Assembly: GCA_023334545.1 (NCBI GenBank)
Contig: JAADVB010000179.1
Span: 1-38,899, forward strand
Source of the DNA: Salisapilia sapeloensis
Lineage: Eukaryota; Oomycota; Peronosporomycetes; Peronosporales; Salisapiliaceae
Length of the DNA: 38,899 nucleotides
Direction: 5' to 3'
Shown here: piece by piece, positions 9,246 to 18,465 of the stretch
Layout of the letters: every line of letters starts with the position of its first letter
Numbering within the stretch: position 1 is the stretch's first letter
Program-made: the position numbers and the translations under genes
The notes under the pieces: model-generated
The model's database searches: none
What the model was told of the DNA's origin: nothing
The model's input: only the letters and a program-made list of their open reading frames with translations

Positions 9246-10281
9246 ATGCATCTAGCTCAGACTATCACGCGGTTTACTTCCGTGCGATCGTTTTTGGCGA
9301 AAGATGACAAAGCTATTCTTGATAGAGCTATCTCAACTCCAAAAGCAACTCAAGTTACTAGCAAAGTGAGTGAGCCAAGCTCACAACATCTCACGAGATG
9401 GAAGCAGTGGAAGCTAGCGGACGAGCACATCCAACGATTAACTCGACCATACATTCGAAAACGAAGGCATAGTGAGTCCAGTGAAGCAGACTCTAGTCTC
9501 CATCAGTTTCTCGATGGTCAATTATCGGACCTGACGTTCTTTGCTCGTGGAAAGCGAGGAGTTCTATACGCCGCCACGCACGTCCCTAGTCATGCAAATG
9601 TCGTCATTAAATGCGCAGCGGAAGATGATCAGAATAAGCATCCTGGAGCTGCCATTGGTGCAGAAGCGCAATGGCTCAATCGTCTCAATGATTATGGCAT
9701 CGGAGCTCTACTGATAGAAGCAGGGGATGGATGGTTTATATGTGAACGCATCGATGGGTGGAATGCGGTAGAGTTTTGTGTACTAGAAGAAACGACGACA
9801 GCTCAAGTGTTGTGGTTGATAGGAGAGATCCTTGCACAGGTACCTGCTCATATTCCAATGACGTTCGCTTCTCGTATTAATTGCTGCCGTAGTGCTTTTT
9901 GTTAGACAGCATGGGCATCAATAAAGCCGAGATGACTCATCCACATCGACATATATTAATCAGCACCACTACGGACCAAGCGTCCACTACAAGGCTTTCG
10001 TGTACATTTATCGATTTTGAAAAATGCAGCTTAACAAGTAAACCAAAGAACGTCACTCAAGTGTGTCAGGTACGTCGTTTCCACAAGACGTTTCGAATTA
10101 CAAAAATGACATGGATGAGTAGTTCCTGAGCTCTCCACGTATGCAAAAGCTATTTTTGAACAAACAAGTCAATGTTGACCTTAATGCATTACGACAAGGC
10201 ACAAAGCGCTACAAGAATGCTCCGTCTGTAGCTCATTTCCAAGCTTTGGTAGAAGCATTTCAACAGCAGTTAGATACGTAG
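9246..10281 (+). CDS. Atypical Ser/Thr protein kinase, COG2112-like, three exons
   Basis: Exons 9246-9839, 9893-10069 and 10123-10281, with two GT-AG introns of 53 nt, give 309 residues. The N-terminus (1-95) is basic and may be a targeting or disordered segment. The kinase part has a glycine-loop-like ARGKRGVLYAA (100-110), the lysine of VVIK (Lys122), Glu140, and then LDSMGINKAEMTHPHRH (202-218) in place of a normal catalytic loop. IDFEKC (238-243) replaces DFG and is followed by PKNVTQVCQ. The LDxxGI, HPHRH, IDFE and PKNVTQ signatures are what I know from predicted kinases of the COG2112 type, found mainly in archaea and some bacteria and distantly related to RIO kinases. The substrate is unknown. 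The acceptor at 9892 was chosen because it restores the QCxxLDxxGI motif; the alternative at 9904 shifts the frame. The profilin-like gene starts 53 bp downstream on the same strand. Confidence 0.8.
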
Positions 10282-10334
10282 TTTAACGCCTTAAATCCAT
10301 CTCATATTAAAAGTTTTCATCTAGAGTATCAAGT

Positions 10335-10772
10335 ATGAGTCGCCATCAACGGGAATGGAGCCACTTTATCCAGTCTATCGTACCTGCTTCGATCTCGAAA
10401 GACTATTGCTTTATCGATGACCACGGCATCGTGGCGTATGCACAAGAATACTTTTCGGACATTGACGACTTTGACACGAAGCAGTTTCAAGAAATTTTTA
10501 CAGCATTCTCTCATCAACACATACGCGCGGAGCGTCCCGACGATGAGCAATTGGATATAACTGCATCCTCCTCCTCATCTATTCAAATCCGAGATACGAC
10601 GTTCTACATCGTTTCGACTACCAATTCAAGTATCTGTGCGACCACAAATAGATCCGGTCAAGAGCTCATTGTCGAAAAGTTTCCATTTGGCTATCTGGTA
10701 GTCCTCCTCCACCAAGTAGACCTACGTACGTCCTTCGCTACCATCGACCAAGCCTGCCAGACCTTGCGCTAA
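10335..10772 (+). CDS. Profilin-like actin-binding protein
   Basis: Single exon, 145 residues, ATG at 10335 to TAA at 10770-10772. The N-terminus has the profilin-type W-x-x-F/Y-I pattern (EWSHFIQSIV), then an ISKDYCFIDDHGIVAYA segment that fits the first beta strands. The C-terminal half (DTTFYIVSTTNSSI, then RSGQELIVEKF) fits the strand pair that normally reads KYxVIxG...I.GKK, followed by a basic KTGQ-like turn. Length matches profilin (about 125-145). Profilin binds actin monomers and poly-proline and feeds actin filament growth. The sequence is divergent: the usual GKKG motif is not present. The identification is moderate, and a structure-based search would be needed to separate it from other small alpha/beta folds. 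Confidence 0.55.
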   Translation: MSRHQREWSHFIQSIVPASISKDYCFIDDHGIVAYAQEYFSDIDDFDTKQFQEIFTAFSHQHIRAERPDDEQLDITASSSSSIQIRDTTFYIVSTTNSSICATTNRSGQELIVEKFPFGYLVVLLHQVDLRTSFATIDQACQTLR

Positions 10773-10852
10773 TTTCTTCCAATCAACCTTCTTCCTTTCT
10801 CATATTCGCCAATCGTTCGCAGTATCCTATACCATCGCATTGGAAGTCGAAC

Positions 10853-11314
10853 ATGTACTTCTGTCCTGCATGCAAAGTCTACGTGAATGACGATAGCAGT
10901 CAGACACACGATCAGTCTACTGCACATTTATTCGCCACTTCCGACGCACCTACAAAGAGCAATAAAATATGGCTGCCAGCATCGAATCGTGGGTATCAAT
11001 TGCTTCAGAACTTGGGATGGAATGAAGACACTGGACTGGGTGTGGATGGAAGAGGTCGCATGGAACCGATTGCAACTGTCTACAAGAACGACAGAACTGG
11101 CCTAGGCATCGTCTCCACTTCCAAACACGCTCGAATCACACATCCAACGGTATGTATAAGCGGTGCGAAACGGAAACAAAAGGATGATCTGAAGCATCAT
11201 GTTACGAAGAAGCAGCGAAAGAAGACGGAGGCAAGAGAGAAGAAGCGGGATATGGATATCGCGAGAGAGTTGTATTCGCACAACTTGGAAGGGTATGAGC
11301 AGTATTTTAGATGA
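10853..11314 (+). CDS. C2H2-type zinc finger and G-patch protein (GPANK1-like)
   Basis: Single exon, 153 residues, ATG at 10853 to TGA at 11312-11314. Residues 3-26 form a small Cys2-His2 finger (YFCPACKVYV...THDQSTAHLF). Residues about 42-88 are a G-patch: ASNRGYQLLQNLGWNEDTGLG, then a run ending in DRTGLGI. G-patch domains bind RNA and activate DEAH-box helicases. The rest is a Lys/Arg-rich helix (about 104-135), likely a nuclear signal. The order matches the C-terminal part of animal GPANK1 and short plant homologues, without the ankyrin repeats. It lies 80 bp after the profilin-like gene and overlaps the opposite-strand hydrolase by 8 bp at its stop. Confidence 0.85.
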   Translation: MYFCPACKVYVNDDSSQTHDQSTAHLFATSDAPTKSNKIWLPASNRGYQLLQNLGWNEDTGLGVDGRGRMEPIATVYKNDRTGLGIVSTSKHARITHPTVCISGAKRKQKDDLKHHVTKKQRKKTEAREKKRDMDIARELYSHNLEGYEQYFR

Positions 11315-12834
11315 TAGCGTGGCGAATGGCATCGACAACCATGCCGTGGGCTGGTACTCGATCCCCCATCATGGCAAAGACGACATCCGGATGGGAGCAA
11401 TCATCGACCTCAACAATTTCCACAGACTTGTTTGCTTTTTTCTACAACAAATAAACATTTGTATATATACATGAAAAGTTGGATGAATAGTGCAGGGCAT
11501 GACGTACGAGTGCCTCTGCAAACTTGACAGAAGATGAGTGTGGAACCACCTACAGGATAAGGATGAGAAGTTTGAATCAAATGCACAGGACAGGTAGTAT
11601 ACGCACAGTGTCTGCTGTGCCATGGATGAGGTGGAACGGCGGAAGCGTGTAGTCTAGATCACAGGTCAGTCGGATGACAATGGAGGTTAAAGGGTGAATA
11701 TACCTATGTCCGCTGACTCCCGAATGATGTGGGTGGGACTGCACTTGGCAAAGTTGCTTGGTCCGAGCATCGTTGGCTTCATACCAGAGACCTCGTGGAC
11801 TAGATGAAGGTGTAAGCGTGATATGTCCAATGGAAGTTGGAGATAAGAGCAGGCTGGGTATACCTTGGATTGGTCCAGCATCACGTTTGCTCTCGAAAAT
11901 GTAGTGGTCATTGATATCATACACGCCAGCAGCACCAATGAACCCCTTCACGATACTTGCAACTGGCCTCTCTTCCGTCTATCATTCCACTTGGAGGATG
12001 AGTATGCTGGCTGGTAGTGCATTAAGGTGTCTGTGTACCGAAGTGGATGCTTGCGAAGTGTCCACGCTGGTTATAGCTGACCTGATTAATGTGAGCGCTC
12101 CAACATGTGCACCTATAAATCGTCAGGCGTGTCAAGTGACTTCTTACATGGGTGTCTGGCTTGTACGTACCAGAGGAATGGCCACTGACGTATATCTTTT
12201 CCGCATCACCTCCATACAAATGTACATTCGTAGCAATCCATTGGATCTAAATAGATACAACCAGTTAATGAATTGCTTATATGCACTATGCACGACAGAG
12301 ACATACAGCGTCCTCTGTGTTTTGGATCATATCGTCAATGTATCCACTCGGGTACGTCTGATAATCGAGGACAGCGACGACAATGTCCAATTTAGAGGCT
12401 AAGTATTCCCCTACGAGTCCATACTGCCATCGATGTCCAAATGACCACCCTCCACCATGAATAAACACAAGGACAGGCTTCTTCTGTTCACTCGAATGGA
12501 CACCATAAATGTCCATTTTTAAACGATTGTGGACACCGTAGCGTACACCAGCTCTCGTACCCGCTTCTTTCCAAACTAAAAGGCGAGCGATGCGAGATGT
12601 CAGTCGTGGTTTAGCAAACACCATGAGGAATTCACAAGCTGCCAGGAATTGTCCGAACAACGTATGTCGAAATGCTAGCCATCGGAGCTGTAGAGACGAC
12701 GGTGGTGCAGCATTTCCAAGCTGCAAATGGTGCTTTTGCTGTCGATATAAACGTAGGGTCCTATGCAGGTAGAATGCAAGCACAAGTGGCACGCCAAAGC
12801 GCTTAAAGCCTTGACCAAGAGCGCTGATATCCAT
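11307..12834 (-). CDS. Alpha/beta hydrolase, isoprenylcysteine methylesterase-like, eight exons
   Basis: Exons in order of translation: 12834-12307, 12246-12171, 12112-12039, 11978-11864, 11799-11704, 11653-11607, 11549-11508 and 11441-11307. The introns are 50-66 nt and GT-AG, and the frame is continuous to TAA at 11307-11309; 370 residues. Motifs are the oxyanion-hole HGGGW (126-130), the nucleophile elbow GHSSG with Ser200, Asp311 in HGTAD, and His343 in DDCSHPD, a complete catalytic triad. The DYQTYPSG and IDDMIQNTEDA segments match isoprenylcysteine alpha-carbonyl methylesterases of plants, which remove the methyl ester from prenylated proteins. The N-terminal 70 residues contain hydrophobic stretches, so membrane association is likely. 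It could instead be another HSL/kynurenine formamidase-type esterase. The third intron donor has two options; GTACAC at 12038 was preferred. Confidence 0.85.
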
Positions 12835-13039
12835 CACAGTTCGGCTGATTTGACATCATGATTGTTGATCACCTGGTAGATCGAATGTGATTATCAGAAA
12901 TAAAGACATAGAGTTTTATGAGGAAATATTGTAGTGAGGTCGAAGTAGATGCTCCTGGATGAAATGACAAGAGCTACATGCATTGGTTGATGTTATCAGC
13001 TACCTAGAAGTACTTGTATCTAGACTAGCTGCCCTCCAT

Positions 13040-14613
13040 CTAACTCTTATGTCCTCTTTCCGCGCGTTTCGCTGCGGCACTGGCGGCTACGGCGCCAGCG
13101 ACTGCTCTTTGAGCAGCCTGTTGTCGACGGTAAGGTCCAGACTCTTTCGCAATGGACGGAGCGTCATCTTCCAAATCATGTGTCTCTTTCTTAATCCGTG
13201 CTGATGATCGAGTTGCAATAGGTTGGTCTTTTTCCACTACTTTCTCATCCTCCTTTTTCACCTTTCGCGTCGATCGCTTGGGTCTCGTTGCTTTCTTCGA
13301 ATTCTTTTCTTTCTCCGAAATTTCATTTTCCTTCGGACTCTCTTCTTTCTTCAGTGGTGCCTTTGCCTTTTTCTTGCCCAATGGCTCGTGGACACTCCTC
13401 TTGCTTGCCTTTCCTGTCTTCGTACCAAACTCTAATGGCTTCTTATTCTTTTCTTTCGCTCCCAATTTTTTCAATTGAGTCGTGTAGTATTCGTAATCAG
13501 GTCGATCTTCAAAGTCACACGCGCGTGCCTGCTCTAGCATCTGACTCCACTGTGATGGCAGGTCGGCACAGAGGTCGGAGGGAGACGTGTCAGCCTTGGC
13601 TTTGGCTCCCTTTGCATCGCTTGTAGCGTCTTGCCATGGAAGGTTGCCTCGCATGAGGTAGATGAGGACGTACAGAAGTGCTTCTACGTCATCTCGACGA
13701 CTAGCACCTGATAACTTGTTAGGTCTGTAAAGATTACAAGATGCTAAGTGAAGATACCTGCGCCTTGATGGCAGTGGTGGCTGAGGAAGGTGGGTGTCCC
13801 GACAATGTTAGATGTCTTAAAGGCTTTGTGCTGACCTGTTGGCGTCACGTATCGATCGGATATACCAAAGTCTACAAAATAGACCTAGCGCATGGTTTAC
13901 TTTTGTGCTTAGCTATTATGAATAGGAAATGTACTTTGCTTTCGTTGTCCAGGTCTAACATAAAGTTATCAGGCTTGATGTCTACGTAGACAATGTTTTT
14001 GGAGTGGATATGCTGCAGCGTTTCAAGCTATAGTATGCTAATCATTAGTGTCATGAGCGGCTGAGATATACATAAAAGATTATATACGAGGTCTAGTCCG
14101 ACTTGAGCTGCGGTGGAAGAGGGGACGGGGCCATGCTCTTGGACAACATCTTCCAGCGTTCTTCCAAGTCGTTGCATGACAAAGAAGCGGTATCCCTGCA
14201 TACAACACCGTTAATATACCTTTCGTCTTAAATACGAAGAGTAAATTTGTACCTGGTCTTCTCCGTAGGCATTTGGAGGTAGGTATGGTAAGCCACGGTG
14301 CTCACGTAGGTGCGTTTGGTACAAGAGGTGTTCAGCGTATAAAGCGTCAGCGTTGCGTTCCACCGCCGTCTTCTTTCGTTTCTTACTCTTATTTGCTCGA
14401 GCTGGAATGTCAGGTAAAGGAGATACTTTCATGACAAATTCAGAGCATTGAACGCTCTTTGGCAAAGGGTCTGCAGAATGGACTAACCTCAAGTTTGTAT
14501 CATAAGCCCCTCTACGCGGTATCAAAAATCAATATACCTGCATACACGTCACTACACGCTCCCGATCCTAACTTTTCATCCAGAATCCAGTTCTTTAGTT
14601 GCTTCCCTTCCAT
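13040..14613 (-). CDS. CK1-superfamily Ser/Thr kinase with a basic tail, six exons
   Basis: Exons in order of translation: 14613-14538, 14470-14253, 14195-14088, 14027-13935, 13884-13758 and 13707-13040; the product is 429 residues. The glycine loop is LGSGACSDVYA (15-25) and the likely ATP lysine is Lys40 (FVMK). The catalytic loop reads YVDIKPDN (148-155), so the HRD motif is YVD; Asp150, Lys152 and Asn155 are kept. DFG is at 170-172. GTPTFLS and ASRRDDVEALLYVLIYL fit casein kinase 1 (GTARYAS, QSRRDDLESLGY), and the CxDLP...FEDRPDYEYY end is shared by CK1 and VRK kinases. Residues 290-429 form a Lys/Glu-rich tail ending in an Ala/Arg-rich stretch, probably nuclear or DNA-binding. No ATG-supported extension exists upstream of 14613. 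Confidence 0.87.
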
Positions 14614-14793
14614 ACGAACGAAGACAAAGGCGCTGAGAATAGCACAAGAAGCTGTCGGATGATTTCTTGTCAAGATTTGTGTCCAAAAGATATGTTGATT
14701 GGCAGATATTATAAAAGACAAAGGAGGATTGGATAAAACAAAACGGTACAAGACTGGAACAGCAGCATTTAACTCGATTGATTCCAAGCGATC

Positions 14794-16224
14794 TTACATT
14801 CGCGATTGCATCTGATGGCGAACGTACTCTGGCCTATTGATATCGATAAATAATAGAAACAGTCTTTGTAATAATATGACATACTTGATATCTTCCAGAC
14901 GAGCCGTGCCAGCAAAGAGCATCGCTTGCTTGAGCTCCTTGTTGATAATCTCCAGCACTCTCGACACACCGCCTTCGCCCTATCTTTTCATTAGGCATCG
15001 AGACAATAGTATATTGCAATAGACAAGCAATTACGTTGTGAGTGAGACCCCACAGCACTGGACGACCGAGGAATACGGCTCTCGCACCCAACGCCAAGGC
15101 CTTGAAGACGTCTGTGCCACGGCGTACGCCACCATCCATGTACACTTCCGCCCGTCCGTTTACGGCTTGGACGATGGCAGGCAAGGCTTCAATGGTAGAA
15201 GGCACGCCATCTAGCTGTCGAGCGCCATGATTCGACACCAAGACGGCATCGCAACCCAAGTCAGCAGCGATGGCAGCGTCCTCTGGACTGAGGACACCTT
15301 TGACGACGATGGGAAGGTTCGTGATGCTCTTGAGCCACTGGACATCCTTCCAATTCAACGTCAAGTCAAAGAGCTCGCTGACGTAATGCGCCAATCCCGA
15401 GTCTTCTTCGCTCGTCACACCGTGGGCATGCTTTCCACCTTCCTTGGCAAAGTTGGCCAGGCTCAAGTGGGGCGGGAGCTTGAATCGGTTTCGAACGTCC
15501 TGTTCGCGCTGCCCGAGCTTTGGTGTGTCTACTGTCAAGACGATGGCACTGTAACCAGCTTTCTCCGCTCGACGGACCAAGTTTCTCGTAATTTCTACCA
15601 GTGGTATGAGCCATGGATCTGAGTAGAGCTAGGTAGAGACGTACCTCGGTCTTTAAAGACGTAGAGCTGGTACCATCGGAGTCCATTTCCATTCGCTTTG
15701 CCAACATCCTACTTGCTACTTAGTACACTATTAATAGGATGGTGATGAGGGAAGCGTACTTCGATGTTTGTCGTCGTAAGCGTCGAGAGGATCATGCACG
15801 TGTTGGCTTTGGCAGCAGCTCGAGCAGTGGCTTCTTCACCATCCGGGTGAGCCATACGCTGCATGGCAGTGGGTGCGATGCAGATAGGGGATTCAATTCG
15901 CTTCCCCAAGACTGTCGTCGTGATGTCCATGTTGGACACGTCACGCAGGACGCGTGGGTAGAGCGTGAGGCGTGTGAAAGCGTTTCGATTTTCACGGAGA
16001 GAGTACTCTGCATCGGCCCCAGATGAATAGTAGTCGAATGCATTCTTTGGAAGGTGCTCTTCCGCATACTCTTCGTACTCGTTCACTGTTAATGGCGCAG
16101 CGTCACTTCCGGGCACGAGCTTCATGGCTTCCGAGGAGAATTGTATTATGTTTGAAGTAGCGTCGATGGACATTTGGTACATAATTTTGTAATCAGACGT
16201 AGCGCAAGTCTGACTTGAGTGCAT
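14794..16224 (-). CDS. FMN-dependent (S)-2-hydroxyacid oxidase (glycolate oxidase family), five exons
   Basis: Exons in order of translation: 16224-15760, 15708-15645, 15594-15035, 14979-14885 and 14833-14794; 407 residues if the first ATG is used. A start at 16173 (MSIDATSN) would remove 17 residues. Family signatures are [42 protein letters not shown] (165-172), [17 protein letters not shown] and [10 protein letters not shown], with the catalytic His299 and substrate-binding Arg302. [18 protein letters not shown], which binds the FMN phosphate, follows. The enzyme oxidises glycolate or lactate to the 2-oxo acid and makes hydrogen peroxide, usually in peroxisomes. The product ends in SRM, a variant PTS1 known from plants, encoded in a terminal exon of 40 nt. 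The acceptor and donor choices are fixed by frame and by conserved sequence on both sides. Confidence 0.94.
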
Positions 16225-17169
16225 GTGAAGAGGTAGACTTCAAGTTACTGATGACGGTATGAAGTAGATCGTAGAGGTTTTAGAAAAACAACTTAAAGGA
16301 GTGGAAGCTCGGACGTGCGAGTTGTATAAATGTACTAGTGCCTATGCACCACTCGGTATGCCATGACGCAATGGAGTTGACCTAGAAGGCTGATGACTGC
16401 ATTGCTTACATGAATGATAAGGGATTTCTTGTGGTGTTTCCTCGTGCGAATGAAGTCGTAATGCTTTTAGGCATGTGCGTTTACAGATAAGAGCGATGTA
16501 ACATCTTGTGTATGGCATTCAGCACTACATGCCCGACTCGAAGTAGACGGGTACTTTAAGTAGCACGCTCGTACTGTTTAAGTACCAATTGCATCAAGTC
16601 ATTCGATATATCGCACAACGACGATAGATTTGTGCTATGGATACAGCCTAACATAAAGTCAGAACTGGAGACCGGCTACTGAGTCGTTAGCATGGTCTTC
16701 AACTTGTTATCGATATGCCTCCCCGAAGAAGCATAAAAGGAGTAAACTGTTTGTCATATCAAGAGCAGTAGAAGCTGTACATTCGCCCCTGAACAGAAAT
16801 CGCTACCAAGAAAGAAGATATAACAGAGAACTCTTAGCTATATTTTCGGCCTTTACTACCTACCTGCTGCTTTAGCGCAAGTAGTGCGAGTCCTATCTTG
16901 GTAACGCACTAACTTGCATCTACCAGCCATCTCCGAGTGCGATCTAGTTTTATCTGAGAAAACAAGGATGTTGCAGACTGCGCCATTACCCACGTAATCC
17001 GCCAACCAAGAACCACAAAACCTCGCTCGTTGAGCGTCTTACCAGCTACCTAGTGCATCTACATTCACGCGACAAGCACGGGAGACAGCACGACCAGCAA
17101 AAGCATTTTATGCAAATCAATTTGAAAACGTGTATTCCAAGTACCTAGAATGCAACAAGTATGCTATTT
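16225..17169. other. Long intergenic region without genes
   Basis: These 945 bp hold no open frame worth calling, no tRNA-like T-loop sequence and no repeat shared with the rest of the window that I could find. The 3' end of the zinc finger gene lies to the right and the 5' end of the oxidase to the left, so part must be oxidase promoter and part zinc-finger 3' untranslated region. An unspliced noncoding RNA gene cannot be excluded from sequence alone. Confidence 0.5.
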
Positions 17170-17531
17170 CTACTTGCGACCACCATTGTGGTGGGTTCCA
17201 GTCACTTTGTTCTGACTTGCAGCACGGGCTGCCTCGGCCTTGGCAACGAATGCGTCCTTGTCGAAGCTCACCTTTGGGTGCTTGTTCGAGTAGTGTGCCT
17301 GTTCAAGTCGTAATATTAATACCAGGCCATGTACATCCTCTACAACATCAAATATACCTCCAGACTCTTAATGTCAGGCATGGAGCTCATGCAGACTTCG
17401 CACGTAAAGTTCATTTTCGCCACCTTACGGTTATCAGCGCCAGATTTGCCACCGCCCATGTTCCTCTGGGCATCAAGCTTCGCCTTGAGCTCACCAGCAG
17501 TATGCTTCTTCATCTTTGCTTTTCCTCCCAT
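17170..17531 (-). CDS. Small C2H2 zinc finger protein (ZNF706/At2g23090-like), two exons
   Basis: Exons 17531-17358 and 17298-17170, with a 59-nt intron, give 100 residues. The basic N-terminus (MGGKAKMKKHTAGELKAKL) resembles the 4F5/SERF-type leader of this family. One finger follows: Cys44-x2-Cys47-x12-His60-x4-His65, with the intron falling just before the first His. Splicing is supported because it completes the finger (LEAHYSNKHP). The tail is rich in Ala and Lys. Members are short, abundant, conserved in plants, animals and protists, and their function is poorly known. The gene diverges from ATP synthase subunit delta with 307 bp between the start codons. Confidence 0.88.
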
Positions 17532-17838
17532 AGTGACAAGTTGCTTTATGCGCGATGGGCAGATGCACGGCAGGTAGTCGAAGCGTTTATGGCGAGCAGA
17601 AGTGAATGGCGGGTGCGGTCATCTGAGACGATGCCAGATAGGCACAGATCAGGCACATCATCTGCCATAGTACTCTTTCCAAGCGACCTTCCCACCACCT
17701 CTATTTGGATGTCGCTCATACGACTTGTAAAGTGTTCGTACAAGTATAATATCAACAAACAGCAAACTGTCCGGACTTGTGACACTCTAAATTTCGTCCT
17801 CACATCCACACAAAGCACGGGAGGAAAACGCAATTAAC
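17532..17838. promoter_or_regulatory. Shared divergent promoter region, zinc finger and ATP synthase delta
   Basis: The two start codons face away from each other across 307 bp, so both promoters must fit here. I see no clear TATA element. Minus-strand frames in this stretch start with non-ATG codons or lack homology and were not called. Confidence 0.45.
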
Positions 17839-18348
17839 ATGCTAGCTTCGAGTACTCGTCGCATTGCTGCCCGCGCGCTCCACACGAGCGCTCGTCTATC
17901 GGCCGCGGAAGGCGCCCCAGCCGCTGCTGATGCCACCAAGGTCACGTTGAACCTTAGCACGCCGTACGAGGCCTTCTTCAAGGAAGAGCAGGTGGATCTC
18001 GTCCAGATTCCAGGCCAGGCCGGTGAATACGGTGTCACTGCCGGCCACTCGCCCGTCATTGGCCAGCTCAAGCCTGGTGTGATCAAGGTCCACCACAAGC
18101 GTGAGACGGAAGTTGAGTCCTTCTTCACCGCCGGCGGTTTCGCCCTCACGCACGAGAACTCGGTGACGGACATTGCGTGCGTCGAGTGCGTCAAGCTCGA
18201 GGACCTCGACCGGGAAGCTGCCGAGGCTGGACTGAACAAGTACCGTCAGCAGCTGAGCAGCGCTGCGGAAGGCTCTCCTGAAAAGACGGAGGCTCAGATC
18301 GGCTTCGACACGTACCAGGCCATGGTCACTGCGCTGCAGGGCCACTAA
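17839..18348 (+). CDS. Mitochondrial F1F0 ATP synthase subunit delta (bacterial epsilon homologue)
   Basis: Single exon, 169 residues, ATG at 17839 to TAA at 18346. Residues 1-22 are a mitochondrial presequence rich in Arg, Ala and Ser (MLASSTRRIAARALHTSARL). The beta-sandwich domain follows: LNLSTPYEAFF, then VDLVQIPGQAGEYGVTAGHSPVIGQL split by short loops, which is the signature of the delta/epsilon subunit (PGxxGxxGVxxxHxPxIxxLKPG). GFALTHENSVTDI and an alpha-helical C-terminus complete it. It belongs to the central stalk and couples rotation of the c-ring to F1. Codons are strongly G/C-ending, as expected of a highly expressed gene. Confidence 0.95.
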   Translation: MLASSTRRIAARALHTSARLSAAEGAPAAADATKVTLNLSTPYEAFFKEEQVDLVQIPGQAGEYGVTAGHSPVIGQLKPGVIKVHHKRETEVESFFTAGGFALTHENSVTDIACVECVKLEDLDREAAEAGLNKYRQQLSSAAEGSPEKTEAQIGFDTYQAMVTALQGH

Positions 18349-18465
18349 GAAGTTGATAAAGAAGGAAGCAAAATCAAGTGTCTTTTTGCTCTTTTCTTTT
18401 TCTTTAGCTCCGTTTTCCTATTTCGACCAGTTTAGTCTGAAGGGACGCACCGACTCGACGTTAGC

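Noticed and set aside
9840-9904. Acceptor at TTAG (9901-9904) for the first kinase intron
   Set aside because: It shifts the frame and destroys the conserved LDSMGI motif, whereas the acceptor at 9892 keeps it.
12013-12062. GTGGAC donor for the third intron of the hydrolase
   Set aside because: It gives a usable frame but an 84-87 nt intron outside the local 50-67 nt range, and a weaker donor than GTACAC at 12038.
14614-14787. In-frame extension upstream of the CK1-like kinase start
   Set aside because: Its hydrophobic sequence is unlike any kinase N-terminus and the region is AT-rich leader or intergenic DNA. The ATG at 14613 precedes the glycine loop at the usual distance.
17787-18345. 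Two overlapping ~150-residue minus-strand frames opposite ATP synthase delta
   Set aside because: They mirror a conserved, G/C-biased gene in other frames and show low-complexity Ser/Arg or Leu/Val composition without domain signatures.
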